The notes: generated from the letters alone by a model not told the origin. A stretch of DNA of 64,000 nucleotides from Rhizomys pruinosus (GCA_009823505.1 VZQC01013708.1:1233977-1297976), one strand, 5' to 3'. Shown: positions 11,320 to 22,393, counted from the stretch's first letter. Translations and numbers: made by a program.

Positions 11320-11625
11320 AAAAGGCAACCCCAAGCGTGATGGTTCACCTTCATTGATACCTTAATGAGTTTGGAATCACCTAGGAGACACACCTCTCAG
11401 AGAGTCTGTGAGGTGTTTGCAGAGAGGCTTAACTGAGGAGGAAGACCTGCCCTGAGTGTGGATGCCACTACCCTCAATAAATAAAAAGGCAAAAGCAAGC
11501 TAAGAACCAGCATTCACCTCTCTGCCTTGAACTCCTGCTGCTACAAGTCTAGCCACTCTCCATGATGGACTGTGTCAAACCATGAGCCAAAGTAAGCCCT
11601 TTCTTCCTTCAGCTGCTGAGTGTTT
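11320..11625 (+). mobile_element. LTR-like or unclassified interspersed repeat
   Basis: The right end 'ccatgatggactgtgtcaaa' followed by 'ccatgagccaaagtaagccc' is a motif shared with rodent ERVL-MaLR-type LTRs and related repeats, and is seen again near 37.8, 38.9, 54.0 and 62.5 kb. The left part, around 'gcgtgatggttcaccttcat', belongs to the same dispersed family. I cannot assign the exact subfamily. Confidence 0.5.
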
Positions 11626-11629
11626 GGCC

Positions 11630-11712
11630 TCCATGTATGTAGGTCCATCACATGCTTGTCTGGTGCCTGTGGAGGCCAGAAGAGGGCATTGGACACCCTG
11701 GAATTGGGGCCA
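11630..11712 (-). mobile_element. B2/B3 SINE fragment
   Basis: 'gtggaggccagaagagggc' and 'ccctggaattgggg' correspond to the middle of a reverse B2; both ends are missing. Confidence 0.55.
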
Positions 11713-11795
11713 TCATCTTTCCAGTTCCAAGTCAATACATTTTGCAATGAGAAATTTGACTAAGTCATTTGCCTCATAAAAAGTTGATATATTTG

Positions 11796-11996
11796 GGGTT
11801 AGAGAGATGGCTCAATGGTTCAGAGCACTGAATGTTCTTACAGGGAACTATGGTTCAATTCCCACACCTGCGTGGTAACTAACAGGAGTTATGGATGACT
11901 GTTAGTTACAATGCCCTCTTCTGACCTCTGTGGGCATTGCATGACATGAGTACATTTACATTCATACATATAAAGTAAAAGTAATAAATAAAGTAT
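11796..11996 (+). mobile_element. B2-type SINE
   Basis: Head 'ggggttagagagatggctca', B-box-like 'tggttcaattcccacacctg', body 'atgccctcttctgacctctg', tail with 'aaagtaataaataaag'. Older than the 47-55 kb copies. Confidence 0.85.
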
Positions 11997-12000
11997 TGTA

Positions 12001-12130
12001 AGTCCAGGCATGGCAGCACACAACTTTAATCCCAGCACTGGAGAGGCAGAGACAGGCCAGCCTGGTCTCCATGGTGAGTCCCAGGCCAGCTGGAACTACA
12101 GGGAGACCTTATCTCAAAAAGACAAAAGTA
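12001..12130 (+). mobile_element. B1-type SINE, internally deleted
   Basis: 'ccaggcatggcagcacacaa', 'tttaatcccagcactgg', 'gaggcagagacagg' then directly 'ccagcctggtctccatgg' and 'cttatctcaaaaagac'. About 15-20 bp of the usual middle is missing. Confidence 0.85.
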
Positions 12131-12156
12131 TTTTAAAACAAAAGAATTATATATTT

Positions 12157-12340
12157 AAGGGCTATCCAGATGGTTCAGCAGGTAAAGGCACCAGCTGCGA
12201 AGCCTGAAAAAACCTGAGTTTGATTTCTGGGACCCACATGGTAGAAGGAGACAATGGACCCCCACAAGTTGTCCTCTGACCTCCATACACAAGCTGTGGC
12301 ATTTGCACACACACATATACACACAATAATTTTTAAATGT
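12157..12340 (+). mobile_element. tRNA-type SINE (B4 head class)
   Basis: 'gggctatccagatggttcag', 'acctgagtttgatttctggg', 'acatggtagaaggag', 'agttgtcctctgacctccat' and a CA-rich tail match the class at 11.1 kb. Confidence 0.75.
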
Positions 12341-13789
12341 CCTTTTAAGTTTATCTATTCAAGCTGTCCTCCCCCTACCAAAGACACAAGACTTTCACAG
12401 CCTACCCATTGGGAACTGGGGCTTTGTGTCATACCAGGATTTCATATATGGCACCTTCAACCCACTGTTTACTGGCCCCTGCCAAGGCTGCCCTTCCTAA
12501 CCAGAGCATCCGGTGGGTGTCCACTAGGTGCCAGGTAGTCTGCTACTCTGAGGACAGATATCCTTATGCCCCGGGGGTCCTGGGAAGGGAAGGACCTGCT
12601 ATTTCTCCGTGTTTTTCAGGGGAGGCACTGGGGCTGCAAGAAAGTGGATTCTTTTTTTCCAAGGAAATAAGACAGAGCACAGTCTGATTTATTTTGCCTG
12701 GTGCCCTGCGAGCTCTCTCACCAACCCCTCTCCCCAAGGACCTACATAGACCTGCACTCAACCATGTTGAGGCAGTATCAGTTTCCATTACATACTTTAA
12801 TTAAGGAGAGGCGGGAGGGGGGAGGGGGCTTGGTATCTGATCACATAGCTATTGCTCCATTTCATTATGTCCAAGTGGTATCCCTGGCTAGGATAACCTA
12901 GTGAAAAACAACAGGTGACACCATCCCTAGGGGCTCTAATCACACCACGGACAAAAAACTTCAGTAGTATTTGCAAAAGGGTGAGTTGTGAAGCCGGTCA
13001 GTGGCCTTGAGCTTGATCGTACACTGAGTGCTATCTAGAGTACATCTTCCCGGTCAAAGTTCCACCTCCATTTGGTTGCTGTCCTCACCACCTCCTCTAA
13101 TGTCAACCTACCATAAAACGAGAAGAAATATAACCTAGTCATCCCTGCCTGGAGAAGACGAGCCAATACACACAGGTTGGGGCTCCTTCTAAAAACAAAA
13201 GAAATACTTGGAGCTCCATCCAGCCTCCTGGGTCCCTGAGCCACCAGGTGATCCCCAGCAAGTCGCTTGGTTTTACTGTAGATTCTTTATCGTTTAGAGG
13301 TGCTATTTGAAGACCAGAGCTGAAAGAGCCACACAGTATTATCCAATTAAGGTGGGAAATGCTGTATAAATGTGGCAGAGGCCAGGGCTTAAACAGCCAC
13401 ATATGGTTTCGTGAAACGCACTTTGGTGCATCGGCCAGCAGTAAAAACATGCAGGAGGGAGATGGTCTGGCTGGAAATGAACTGCAGATTGACAAACATG
13501 CAGTTGCTAATGCAGTGTTTATTATTTTTTACTAGGATAAAAATTAACTCGCATGGCCTTGGCCAGCCAGCAGCTTGAACTCCACCATATGGGTGGTTCA
13601 GTCCATTGTTCCTGTGGCTCCAGGTTACAAGTAACTGTTGCCAGATTGTATTTGTGAACAAGCCCTGGATGTCCAGACAACAGAACTGATAAAGGCTGAG
13701 CAACATCAAACCTGCCAGCCCAGCACGGAGGACCCTCAGGAGGGAGCCAGAACCGGGAACGTACCCCAGTGTCCTCCGTGTTCTTCATC
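12341..13789. other. Unique intergenic stretch
   Basis: A short G-rich GGGAGG run lies at 12808-12830. No repeat family or exon is recognised. Frames of up to about 118 codons on the minus strand lack any family resemblance. Confidence 0.5.
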
Positions 13790-14100
13790 AGTGTGCATAT
13801 GTATGTGTTCATGTATGCACAGATATGTGTACATGTGGAGGCCAGAAGTCAACCTGGACTATCAGTATTCAGGTTCTGTTCACCCAGTTTTATGAGACAG
13901 GGTTTCTCACTGGCTGAAGCTTGAAAATTAGGTTAGGCTGACTGGCCAGCAAGCCCCAGAGATCTGCCTGTCTCTGCCTCCTCAGTGCTGGGGTGACAAG
14001 AGCATGCCCTGACACCTGGCTTTCTTACGTGTGTCCTGGGGCTCAAATGAGGATCAGGTCCTCATGCCTTTATGGCTAACTGAGGCATCTCCCCAGCACC
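13790..14100 (-). mobile_element. B4-type composite SINE, near full length
   Basis: On the minus strand: tRNA head ('ggtgctggggagatgcctca'), B1-like body with 'ggcttgctggccagtcagcc', A-rich link ('aaaactgggtgaac'), and the B4 3' segment 'gttgacttctggcctccaca' ending in TG/CA-rich sequence. Confidence 0.78.
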
Positions 14101-14227
14101 AAGTCTTACATTTCAAGTAAAGAAAGAGGCTGGCCAACTGTGTTGAAAATTGCCTTTGTGCTGTGAAGCAAGCCAAACTGCAAGGCAGACCCTCTCAAGG
14201 CAAAAAGATTACATGGGATGCTTGTGC

Positions 14228-14280
14228 AAGAGTGTGTGTGTGTGCGCGTGTGTGTCTGTGTGTGTCTGTATGTGTGTGTG
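14228..14280. repeat. (TG)n microsatellite, interrupted
   Basis: GTGTGT with CGCG, TCTG and TATG interruptions; potential Z-DNA-forming sequence. Confidence 0.9.
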
Positions 14281-14379
14281 GGGAGATCTCAAGGACACTG
14301 GGGGCAAGCCTGGGCAACCACAGGCAGCCAATGACAACGCAAGCAGCTGCCCCAGCAGCAGAGCCGAGCCTTCTTCCCC

Positions 14380-14690
14380 TTGGGGCCCTTTTCCGTCATC
14401 TGGATCAATTTACTCTAGCTGCAGCACCCCGTACAAGCAGGGACTGAATTATGACTCATGGAAATCCCCTCTGCACCACGGAATCAGGCAGCTTTCAAAC
14501 TCCCAACAATTAATGGCCCCTTTGGTGAAAGGCAGACAGAAAAAAATAAAAATAAAAACCAGACTGCAAGGCTACGGGTTTCCAAACAGGCTGTTTGGTG
14601 TCTAGTAAATTAAAGGGAGTGGGTGGTGGAGTACCAGTAATGTTACCCCGTAGAATGTGGTCTTCTTTGACGTCAGCAAGATGTCTCGCT
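14380..14690. promoter_or_regulatory. Candidate cis-regulatory cluster (AP-1, forkhead palindrome, CRE)
   Basis: Seen directly: ATGACTCAT at 14451-14459 (AP-1/CNC-bZIP-like), the palindrome CCAAACAGGCTGTTTGG at 14582-14598 (two inverted forkhead-like cores), and a full palindromic CRE TGACGTCA at 14668-14675, all in about 225 bp free of interspersed repeats. It is followed by a pyrimidine-rich tract. Motifs of this length occur by chance, so function is inference. Confidence 0.3.
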
Positions 14691-14755
14691 CCCTTTCTCC
14701 TCTCACCCTCCTTTCTCCCTTTCCTTCCTGTGTTCCCTCCCTCATCCTCTTTATG
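14676..14755. repeat. Pyrimidine-rich tract
   Basis: Strand-asymmetric C/T sequence with few purines, between the CRE and an AGAGGAGAGC motif. Could adopt H-DNA or simply be an old degenerated CT repeat. Confidence 0.6.
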
Positions 14756-15255
14756 TCAGAGGAGAGCTGAAATCAGCTCAGCTTTGCCACAAAACTCCCA
14801 GACTCAGAAGATTCCCCATATCAACACAGATGAAAGATGAAGGCTGTGGCAGGAGGTGGGCCAGCCAGGAAGACGAGAAAGCCCGCAAGACTCAGGGCAG
14901 GAAGCAGCCGGCTGCTGGGACGAGGTGGTCGTCACCACAGGCTGTACATTCCTGCCCTGCCTGGCCGGGTCACCGTCTCCACGGTTCCCTCTGAGGGAAC
15001 ATTCTTCTGCGGCAAGAACACACACTGGCCTCAGGCAGGCCTGAAATAGTGTTTTGCAGAGTATGCACCCCGCTCTGTAGCCTCTCAGCCTGGCTCTTTA
15101 CTGGGTTCCCGGCTTCCGGTGCCTCTTCCAGCAAGATGTGTTCTCCACTCATCAGAGACTGCAAGAGCCGCCCTGTGTCAGCACAGAGCTAGCTGGGATC
15201 CAAGGCTAGGTAAACACTCCTGGCCTAGTCCTGAAAATGCCGTTGTTCTCACTTT
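14756..15255. other. Unique spacer
   Basis: GC-moderate sequence with no supported gene or repeat. Confidence 0.5.
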
Positions 15256-15545
15256 AAATTGCACATGCATGCTCATCCATACACACATCCACACAAACAC
15301 ACATGTACATACACATATGTATGTGCACACATACACACATATACATATGTGAGCCATTGTTTCAATGGGGGCCTGCTAATGAGTATTGGAATGATCCACT
15401 TCACAGCCACTGGGCTTAGCAAGGCTACATGCGCACACACATGTACATAGGTACACATACACATGTGAGCCATTATTTCAAAAGGGTTAGATTGTGAGTG
15501 TTGGAAGGGCCACTTCATGGCCGCTGGACTTAGCAAGGCTCCTTG
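15256..15545. repeat. Diverged tandem duplication (about 117 bp) with CA/TATG-rich linker
   Basis: The motif 'gtgagccatt.tttcaa', a GGG-containing linker, 'tgagt.ttgga', 'ccacttca.ggccg/agccact' and 'cttagcaaggct' occurs at 15350-15424 and again at 15465-15540. Each copy is preceded by an ACACAT/ATGTAC-rich stretch. The copies differ by several substitutions, so the duplication is not recent. Confidence 0.75.
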
Positions 15546-15619
15546 GTGTCTGGAATAATGTGACTTTTATTTCTGCAGGTAGCAATTCTTTGAAGGCAGC
15601 TAACATACATGCATACATG

Positions 15620-15903
15620 TGCATGACATGAAAGGAGAAGGCGACTACACTGGTAGGGAGGAGGATCCAGCCAGGGGAGCGAGAATGAGAGAGGGTAAAG
15701 GGTCACGGAGGGAGGAACGATTAAATGTCACATATCGTCTCTCGTAGATGGAACTAGATTTAACTATATATATTCACACATTTGCACAGTATGGAAACAG
15801 GAGAGGTTTAGAGAGAGGACAAGGAGCAAAGGGAGGGGGGTAGGAGAGGGACACAAGAGGGTAGCAGAGGAGACAAATACAATGTGTATAAAAATGTCAT
15901 AAT
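15620..15903 (+). mobile_element. L1 (Lx-type) 3' UTR fragment, left part
   Basis: G/A-rich text ('gggaggggggtaggagaggg') followed by 'acaatgtgtataaaaatgtc' is the characteristic muroid L1 3' end. It is interrupted by a B2 and resumes at 16135. No ORF2 coding sequence remains. Confidence 0.65.
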
Positions 15904-16134
15904 GAAGGGCTTTGAGAGATGACTCAGCAGTTAAGAGCATCGGCTGCTCTTTCGGAGGACCAGGGTTCAGTTCCCAGCACCACATGGCAGCTAACAACCA
16001 TCTGTGACTCCAGTCCCAGGGGAACTGGATGCCCTTTCTGACCTCCATGGGCATCACACAACCTGGGTGCACTTACATACATGCAAACACTACACTCATG
16101 CATATAAATAAAAATAATAAAATATTTTAAAAAG
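15904..16134 (+). mobile_element. B2-type SINE inserted in L1 3' end
   Basis: Tail ends in TAAAATATTTTAAAAAG. A perfect 16-bp target-site duplication, aaaatgtcataatgaa, lies at 15891-15906 and 16135-16150. The head 'gggctttgagagatgactca' is several substitutions from the young subfamily. Confidence 0.92.
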
Positions 16135-16185
16135 AAAATGTCATAATGAAACTCATTATTTTGTACACTAACTAAAATTCTTTTA
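16135..16185 (+). mobile_element. L1 3' terminus, right part
   Basis: 'actcattattttgtacacta' continues the L1 end interrupted by the preceding B2. Confidence 0.6.
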
Positions 16186-16335
16186 TTTTTCTTTTTTCTT
16201 TTTGGTCTTTTTGAGACAGGCTCTCCTATAGCCTCCAGATGACCTGGAACTCTCTATGTAGACCAGGCTGGCCTTGAACTCACAGAGTTCAACTGCCTCT
16301 TCTGGGATTAAAGTCCTGTGCTACCACTCCCAGCT
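16186..16335 (-). mobile_element. B1-type SINE
   Basis: T-rich tail, 'tttttgagacaggctctcct', 'tatgtagaccaggctggcc', 'ttgaactcacagagttc', 'ctgggattaaagtcctg'. Approximate target duplication aaattctttt at 16177-16185 and 16336-16345. Confidence 0.88.
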
Positions 16336-16382
16336 AAATTCTTTTTTTTAAATAAATGTTTATTTAAAAGAATGAAAAGGAG

Positions 16383-16600
16383 GCTAAAGACCTGGCTCAG
16401 TGGTTAAGAACACTGGCTGCTCTTGGAGAGGCCCCAGGTTTGATTCCCAGCACCAACATGGCAGCTGACAACTGTCCTAATTCCAATTCCAGGGGATCCA
16501 ATGCCCTCCTCTAACCTCCACAGGCATTGCATGACACAGTGTGCTTACATCCATGCAAACAATACATTCATACACGTAAAACAAAAATAATAAAATATTT
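16383..16600 (+). mobile_element. B2-type SINE
   Basis: Head 'gaggctaaagacctggctca', B-box 'ggtttgattcccagcacc', single 'aattccaattccagggg' block, tail 'acaaaaataataaaatattt'. Confidence 0.88.
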
Positions 16601-16850
16601 GGGGGCTGGAGAGATGGCTCAGCAGTTAAGAGCACTGACTGCTCTTACAGAGGACCCTGGTTCAATTCCCAGCACCCACATGGTGGCTGACAACCATCCG
16701 TAACTCCAGTTCCGAGGGATCTGATGCCTTCTTCTGACCTCCGTGGGCTTTGCACAATACGGGTGCACTTACACACATGCAGGTAATATACTCATACACA
16801 CAAAATGAAAACAAAATTTTTAAAAATAAATAAAATGTTTTAAAAAAGGA
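16601..16850 (+). mobile_element. B2-type SINE (adjacent, head-to-tail)
   Basis: Begins 'ggggctggagagatggctca' immediately after the A/T-rich tail of the previous B2, so it inserted into that tail. It has a complete head, body and A-rich tail. Confidence 0.92.
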
Positions 16851-17041
16851 GTGAAAAGAAGGCTGGGAGGGACGAGATGAGACAAGACCTCCACCCACGG
16901 TATGGTATAAATGAGGACGTGAACAGAGAATCCGGAGTACTCATGGGCTGATTTAATGGGCGCAGCACATACCACGGGCCCCTCCTTACTCCTCTGATCT
17001 GGATAGCAAGACATTGGAAGGCTTTAGAAAAGGCAGCCATG

Positions 17042-17246
17042 GGGCTGGAGAGATAGCCTAGTGGTTAAGAGCACCGACTGCTCTTGCAGAGGACCCAGGT
17101 TCAATCCCCAGCACCCACATGGCAGCTAAGAACTGTCTGTAACACCAATTCTGACCTCTGAGGCATTGTACAACATGGGTGCACAAACATACATGCAGAC
17201 AGTACACTCATACACATACAAAAATAAATAAAAAATTAAAAAAAAT
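17042..17246 (+). mobile_element. B2-type SINE with perfect TSD, internal deletion
   Basis: Flanked by a perfect 14-bp duplication, aaaaggcagccatg, at 17028-17041 and 17247-17260. The middle of the body is shortened: 'acaccaatt' joins directly to 'ctgacctctgagg'. Confidence 0.95.
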
Positions 17247-17468
17247 AAAAGGCAGCCATGTAAGTCAGGCATGAGGTTGTAAAAAACCACATGTGTAGGA
17301 AGACGAGCCAGGTTCCATGGATCTAGTCAGAAATTAGTCATGAAACTGAAAAAGTGTGTGTATATGTGTACTCATGCTCTGAGGACAGGGACTGCATAGG
17401 ATTGTCATGGACAGATAAGAGCCCTCAGTCAGAACACAGCTAGCTCACAGTGAACATTTTTAATTATA

Positions 17469-17685
17469 GGATAGATGGATAGACAGATGGACAGATGGGT
17501 GGGTGGATGGATGCATGGATGGATGGATGGATAGGTGGATGGATGGATGGGTAGATAGATGGGTAAGTGGATGGATGGATGGATGGTTGGATGGATGGAT
17601 AGATGGATAAGTGGATGGATGGGTGGATGGTTGGATGGATGGATGGATAGGTGGATGGATGGATGGATGGATGGATGGATGTATA
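17469..17685 (+). repeat. (GGAT)n tetranucleotide array, block 1
   Basis: ATGG/GGAT units with scattered GGTG, AGAT and GGTT variants. Long open frames (Met-Asp-Gly-Trp on plus, Ile-His-Pro-Ser on minus) are artefacts of the 4-bp period. Confidence 0.97.
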
Positions 17686-17786
17686 GGTGAGCATGTGGAC
17701 AGTGAGATAAGTGGACACATGGATATCTGATATCTGATTTGATAAAGCAATTGGTGGAGTGAGTGGGTTAATGCATTCATAGGTGA
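17686..17786. other. Unique island between two GGAT blocks
   Basis: About 100 bp of non-repetitive sequence ('gacacatggatatctgat' and flanks) separates the two tetranucleotide blocks. It retains occasional GGAT-like words. Confidence 0.7.
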
Positions 17787-18078
17787 GTGGATATATGGAT
17801 GGATGGGTGGGTGGATGGATGGATGGATGGATGGATGGATGGATGGATGGATGGATAGGTGGATGGATGGATGGATGGATAGATGGATGGATGGATGGAT
17901 AGATGGATGGATGGATGGATGGATGGATGGATGGATGGATGGATAGATGGATGGATGGATGGATGGATGGATGGATGGATAGATGGATGGATGGATGGAT
18001 AAATGGATGGATGGATGGACAAATGGATGGTTGGATGGGTGGATGGATGGATGGGTGGGTGGATAGGTGGATGGAATG
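17787..18078 (+). repeat. (GGAT)n tetranucleotide array, block 2
   Basis: Purer than block 1: long uninterrupted GGAT runs around 17815-17850 and 17900-17985, with AGAT substitutions. Confidence 0.97.
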
Positions 18079-18099
18079 GCTGGATGAATCAATGATAAG

Positions 18100-18670
18100 C
18101 AACTGAATTAAGAATAGGAATGAATTGGTCTCAAAAACAAAGAAAGCAAACAGAGCCCCAAGCTTTCTGAAGGGCTGGCCAGGTTTGAGGGATGATAGTA
18201 TGAAGCAATAATGGAAAATATTCTAGACTCTACATCCTGAAGAGGATGGAAGTGGGTGTGTCCACCCAAAGGCAAGCCTATGTGCTTTCCAAGTGTGTCT
18301 AGTAGGCCTTCATGTAGTCCCACCTGCCAGAGCCCCCTCCACTGAGAGGGGTGGGAATGGCTGCTGTCCTGATCATGTGCCACTCAGAGAGCCCAGGGGA
18401 CTTGCAGAGCTTGGGTGGAGGCGGTTAAAGCAGCTGGAAAATGGAGACAGAGGAAGCTGGGATGAGAAGAAATGGCTGCCATGTACGTGTCTGAGGATAA
18501 GTCTGCCACCTGTGCTGACCAGAGCCTCTGCAGCAGCGCGGGGTCGTTGGCCGTAGAAAAATGAGGGACCCAAAGCAGCAGGGGCAGAGGTGAAGCAGAC
18601 AGGCTTGTGATCAGCTGACCCCACTTGTCGCCAACTTCCACTCACACTGCCTCATCCCCAGCATCCCCAC
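18100..18670. other. Unique spacer
   Basis: No repeat or gene recognised. Confidence 0.5.
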
Positions 18671-18671
18671 C

Positions 18672-18798
18672 GAGCAGCCCCCTGAAGGCCTGTGCATGTC
18701 CCCGGAGGCAGGGCAGCCCCAAGACGGCCTGTGCATGCTCCCAGATACAGAGCAGCCCCGAGACAGCCTGTGCATGCTCCTGGAGACAGAGCAGCCCA
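18672..18798. repeat. 39-bp minisatellite, about 3.2 copies
   Basis: GCAGCCCC occurs at 18674, 18713, 18752 and 18791, exactly 39 bp apart. Each unit contains 'gcctgtgcatg.tcc'. Units differ at a few positions. It is one of several GC-rich minisatellites in the window. Confidence 0.9.
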
Positions 18799-18963
18799 GT
18801 TCTTATCCTTGAATGATAGAGGTAGGATCCTCTATCTGATGAGGAGCCTCCTCTAGGCTCCTGCAGCACATGGAAAGCTCATGGTTTAGAGGAGACCCTT
18901 AGTAACTTGGAGTCTGTTTTTATTGCTAACAGCCACAGTGCTCCTGTGGCTTGGCACTGAATA

Positions 18964-19110
18964 ACTACATTTATGGAGCAGTTTTTATGAGCTAAGTGTG
19001 CTAAATATGCACTTTCTACTCACCCTGACCTGTTATAGTCTCCACTTAACAATTGAGAAGCCTGAGGCTCAAAGGAGGTAACATGCGTAAAGTTAGCTGG
19101 TGACAAAGAG
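18964..19110 (-). mobile_element. MIR element
   Basis: 'catttatggagcagttttta' then 'tgagctaagtgtgctaaata' and 'gaagcctgaggctcaaagg' follow the reverse complement of MIR from its 3' region through the conserved core. Confidence 0.65.
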
Positions 19111-19447
19111 ATGGCTCATGGTAAGATAAGGCAAGTCTTCTTCCTGGGAAGGCATGCTAGCTGAAGCAGGGGACGGCTGTATTGCAGGAGCATTCAGAAT
19201 GACTATGTAGAGGACTGTGTGTGTGTGTGTGCATGTGCTCACCCTAAGACTGAAAAGCACTTTTGGTTGGCACACCCATATACTCTAGGTCTAGACTAGT
19301 TCACTGTTGGGACTTAGGATGCTGAGCAGTGCTTCTCCCAGCTGTGCCCCTCCATACTGCTTCCCTGCTGACTGGAGACTCCTGTGCTTTCCTTCTTGGC
19401 AAAGCCATAGTCGTGAAAGCCAGTACCCTAGAAACTAAATGTCATCT
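19111..19447. other. Unique spacer with short TG run
   Basis: GTGTGTGTGTGTG at about 19218-19231; nothing else recognised. Confidence 0.5.
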
Positions 19448-19449
19448 CT

Positions 19450-19662
19450 GTTAAAAATATTTTATTTATTATATTTTATTTTATGTGTGTGGGGTGCGTA
19501 TTGCCTGTGTGTGTTTAAGTGCACCCAGTTTGTTCACTGCCTGCAGAGTTCAGAAGGCAGTGTTAGGATTCCCTGGAACTGGAGCATGGATGGTCCTTGG
19601 CCACTTTGCGCTCTGCATGAGCAACCAGCCCTCTTCACCCCCGAGCCATCTCTTCAGCTCCC
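19450..19662 (-). mobile_element. B2-type SINE, diverged, with TSD
   Basis: T/A-rich tail at left, 'attccctggaactggagcat' in the body, 5' end 'gagccatctcttcagctcc'. Flanks aaatgtcatctct (19438) and aaatgccatctct (19663) form a target duplication with one mismatch. Confidence 0.85.
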
Positions 19663-19664
19663 AA

Positions 19665-20678
19665 ATGCCATCTCTTTACAGCAGACCCAACTTCCCATCA
19701 GATATCAACTATGAGTCACACACAAGTAACTGAAGCACTGTGAGGAAGAGAGACGAAGGGGTGTTGTTCGCCCGTGGCTGAACTCTCGCTACCGACAGTG
19801 TTTCTCATGTGTGCATGCAGCACCTTCCAGATCATTGCTGGGGAGTTAGTTCTTGGGATGGTTTCTGAGTAGTGATGTTTACAAAAACCAGGCACTTAGT
19901 GGGTAGGTCACTTCTCTGAATCTTCACTGGCTGGAACAGAAGTCAACTTCTCTGAGTCCTCATTGACTGGAGGAAGTCACTGATCACTGGAAAGCATGTG
20001 TGTGGTTTTAGGCTCCATACTATCCTCAGATAGACCAGCACGAAAGTCAAAACGCAGGAGTGACAGCAACAGACTGAGGGCACACAGAGGTCTTCTCTCG
20101 GCCAGCCCAAGGGCCACCTTGTCTCTCCCTACAGTAAGAGACAGGTGGTGTAGTAAGTGCAGCACACCTTGGCTCGAGCAGGTGCTGGCATCACACCAGG
20201 CCTGCTCGGCTGGTGGCTGTATATCAGATGGACACACACCAAAGGGATGCCCTGGAGTCCAGCAGGCCACACAGCCTGTCATCTTGGTAAGTGGCATAGG
20301 CCTAGCTGCCGGCTAGTGCGCGTGGAGTTTCTGAGTTCCATTTGAGCACAAGGAACATGTTCCAGGGATTTTGAAAGTTTGGGGTATTTGAGAGCCTCTG
20401 GTGAATGATCTAGTCTCAGGAGAATGGCTGTGTAAGGTCTCACAGAGTAAGAGGGTTCCACTCAGTGATTAGAGGGGCTGCAGCGGAGGCACAGAAAGAC
20501 TTCAGGATGAAGTGTGGCATAGGGTGGGAGCTTTGTGCCATCTGCTGTGTGGCCCACAGACCATCCCTGGCTGGATTCTGTGCATATACTTAGAAATTCA
20601 GCAAAAACAGGGCAAGCTTGTATAACATCAACATTGAATGAAGAAATGTTACCGGACCCGGAGAATATTAGCTTAGTA
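19665..20678. other. Unique spacer
   Basis: About 1 kb without recognised repeats or genes. Confidence 0.5.
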
Positions 20679-20788
20679 GCAGGGAAAAGGGACTGTCCTA
20701 TGCCAGCCCCCACCCCTGGCATGGACACAGAAGCAGGGAAAAGGGACTGTCCTACGCCAGCCCCACCCCCTGGCATGGACACAGAAGC
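20679..20788. repeat. 54-bp tandem duplication (two units)
   Basis: GCAGGGAAAAGGGACTGTCC begins at 20679 and again at 20733, and both copies end 'ggcatggacacagaagc'. The units differ at about three positions, giving an 18-codon in-frame repeat that I regard as non-coding. Confidence 0.92.
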
Positions 20789-21860
20789 TGCTCACAGCCC
20801 CATGGGCCGTGTCCTGGCCGCACTCCTTTGGGGACCCAGTAGTACGCAACACGGGACCGCTTGGTCAACTCAGACTCCTGAAATCCCAGTTCCCTTTAAA
20901 ATCAATGAAGTAAGCTAGCATTGCAAAAGAATCCCCTGAGGAGAAAACAGCACGATCAAAGAGCGTGATGAAAGTGTCCTAGGCCCAAAATAGCAGGTGG
21001 TGTAGAAGAGCGTGTCTTTACAGAACTTCCAAACTAAGCATGCTTCCAGATGGGCCTGGCTTCTTCACAGGCTGGGCAGGTCTGAAGTTCAGAGGTCTTC
21101 ATGGAGATCTCAAGATGGTCCATGGCGAAATGAGCTCATGTCTCCGCATACAGAGAAACCAGGGCCATATAGCAAAGGAAATAATTCATAGTTCGGAGAG
21201 TCATTCTGTCATGGCCGTAACGGCCAACGTGAGCTGAGAAACTGGTGCGCGCTCTGCCGGCTGCAGCACCGTGTGGCCGGGGCCCCATTCCGAGTCTTCC
21301 TGAGATACGTACTTGGCCACTCCAAGGAGCCATGGATGTCTTCTGGTCATGCGTGAGCACGTGAGCTAAAGAGACTGTGGGAAGGGACAGCCAGAAGAAA
21401 ATAAGGACTCTGCTGATTCTACGTTAGAGGGTCCATCCTAGCCTAGAACTTCTGTAGGGGAGCCCTTGGGGGAGCCCTGGGTTTAATTTCCCATCCCCTC
21501 CATTTCTCCTTTCTGTTGAAGGCAGAGTGAGGAGATGAGAACGGGGGTGGGGAGGCGATGCTGAAGGAGGAGGGGCGGCCTCCTCCTCTTCCCTCATGCT
21601 TCTTTCGTCTCTGGATGTTCTAGAACACCTGGCATGCGGTCATATACTGGGTGATGTGTCAGAGATGGTGCAAGCTTGCTGGAGTGGCCCGTACCACACA
21701 CCACAGACCCAGCTGCTCAGCAGCAGAACATTTCCTCATGCTCCTGGAAGTTCCAAGGTCCAGTTGTGGGTAGGACGCCTTCCCAAGGACTCGCCCCTTG
21801 GCTCACAGATGACTATCACATGGCTGTCCCTATGTGTGTGTCTATGTTCTGGTCTCTTCT
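20789..21860. other. Unique intergenic stretch
   Basis: No repeat or gene recognised. A modest GGAGG/CCTCC dyad lies around 21560-21595. Confidence 0.5.
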
Positions 21861-22073
21861 TTTTATTAAAAAAATATTTTAATTGTATTTTGTGAAGGGT
21901 ACATATAAAATATATATATATATATAAGTGCAGACATCCAAAGAGTCCGAACACATCAGATCCCTTGGAGTTGAAATTACAGGCTGTTGTGACCTGCCTG
22001 GTGTGGGTGTTGGGAACTGAACTTGGGTCCCCTGCAAGAGCAGCACATGCTGAGCCATTTCTCTAGTCCAGCC
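21861..22073 (-). mobile_element. B2/B3-type SINE with AT microsatellite in tail
   Basis: T-rich tail including a (TA)n run at 21908-21926, 'cagatcccttggagttgaaa', 'tgggtgttgggaactgaact', and the 5' end 'tgagccatttctctagtcc'. Confidence 0.78.
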
Positions 22074-22393
22074 TGGTGTCTTCTTGTAAGGACAATAGTT
22101 GGATTGGGCTTCACCGCAGTGACTCCATTTTAACTTGATCACCTCAGTCCTCGAAGGAGGACAGACTCTGAGGTCCCCAGCTCAGGACTTGCACAAAAGC
22201 AAAGGTAATGCAGGAAGACAAGTTTGCAAACATGGGCGGCGTCCCTACTCCCAGCTTAGCTCTTTGCTGGACAATAGAGACAGAGTGCAAACTGCTGTCA
22301 CCAGGACCGAATGAGGAAACAACAGCCATAGAATAAGTAAGCGACAAGCTGGATCCCCCAGAGCCCAGGGGGCTCAGCAGGCCAGACAACATG

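Noticed and set aside
17460..18106. 210-codon Ile-His-Pro-Ser proteins and the Met-Asp-Gly-Trp frame
   Set aside because: Direct translation of a GGAT tetranucleotide repeat; several frames are open at once.
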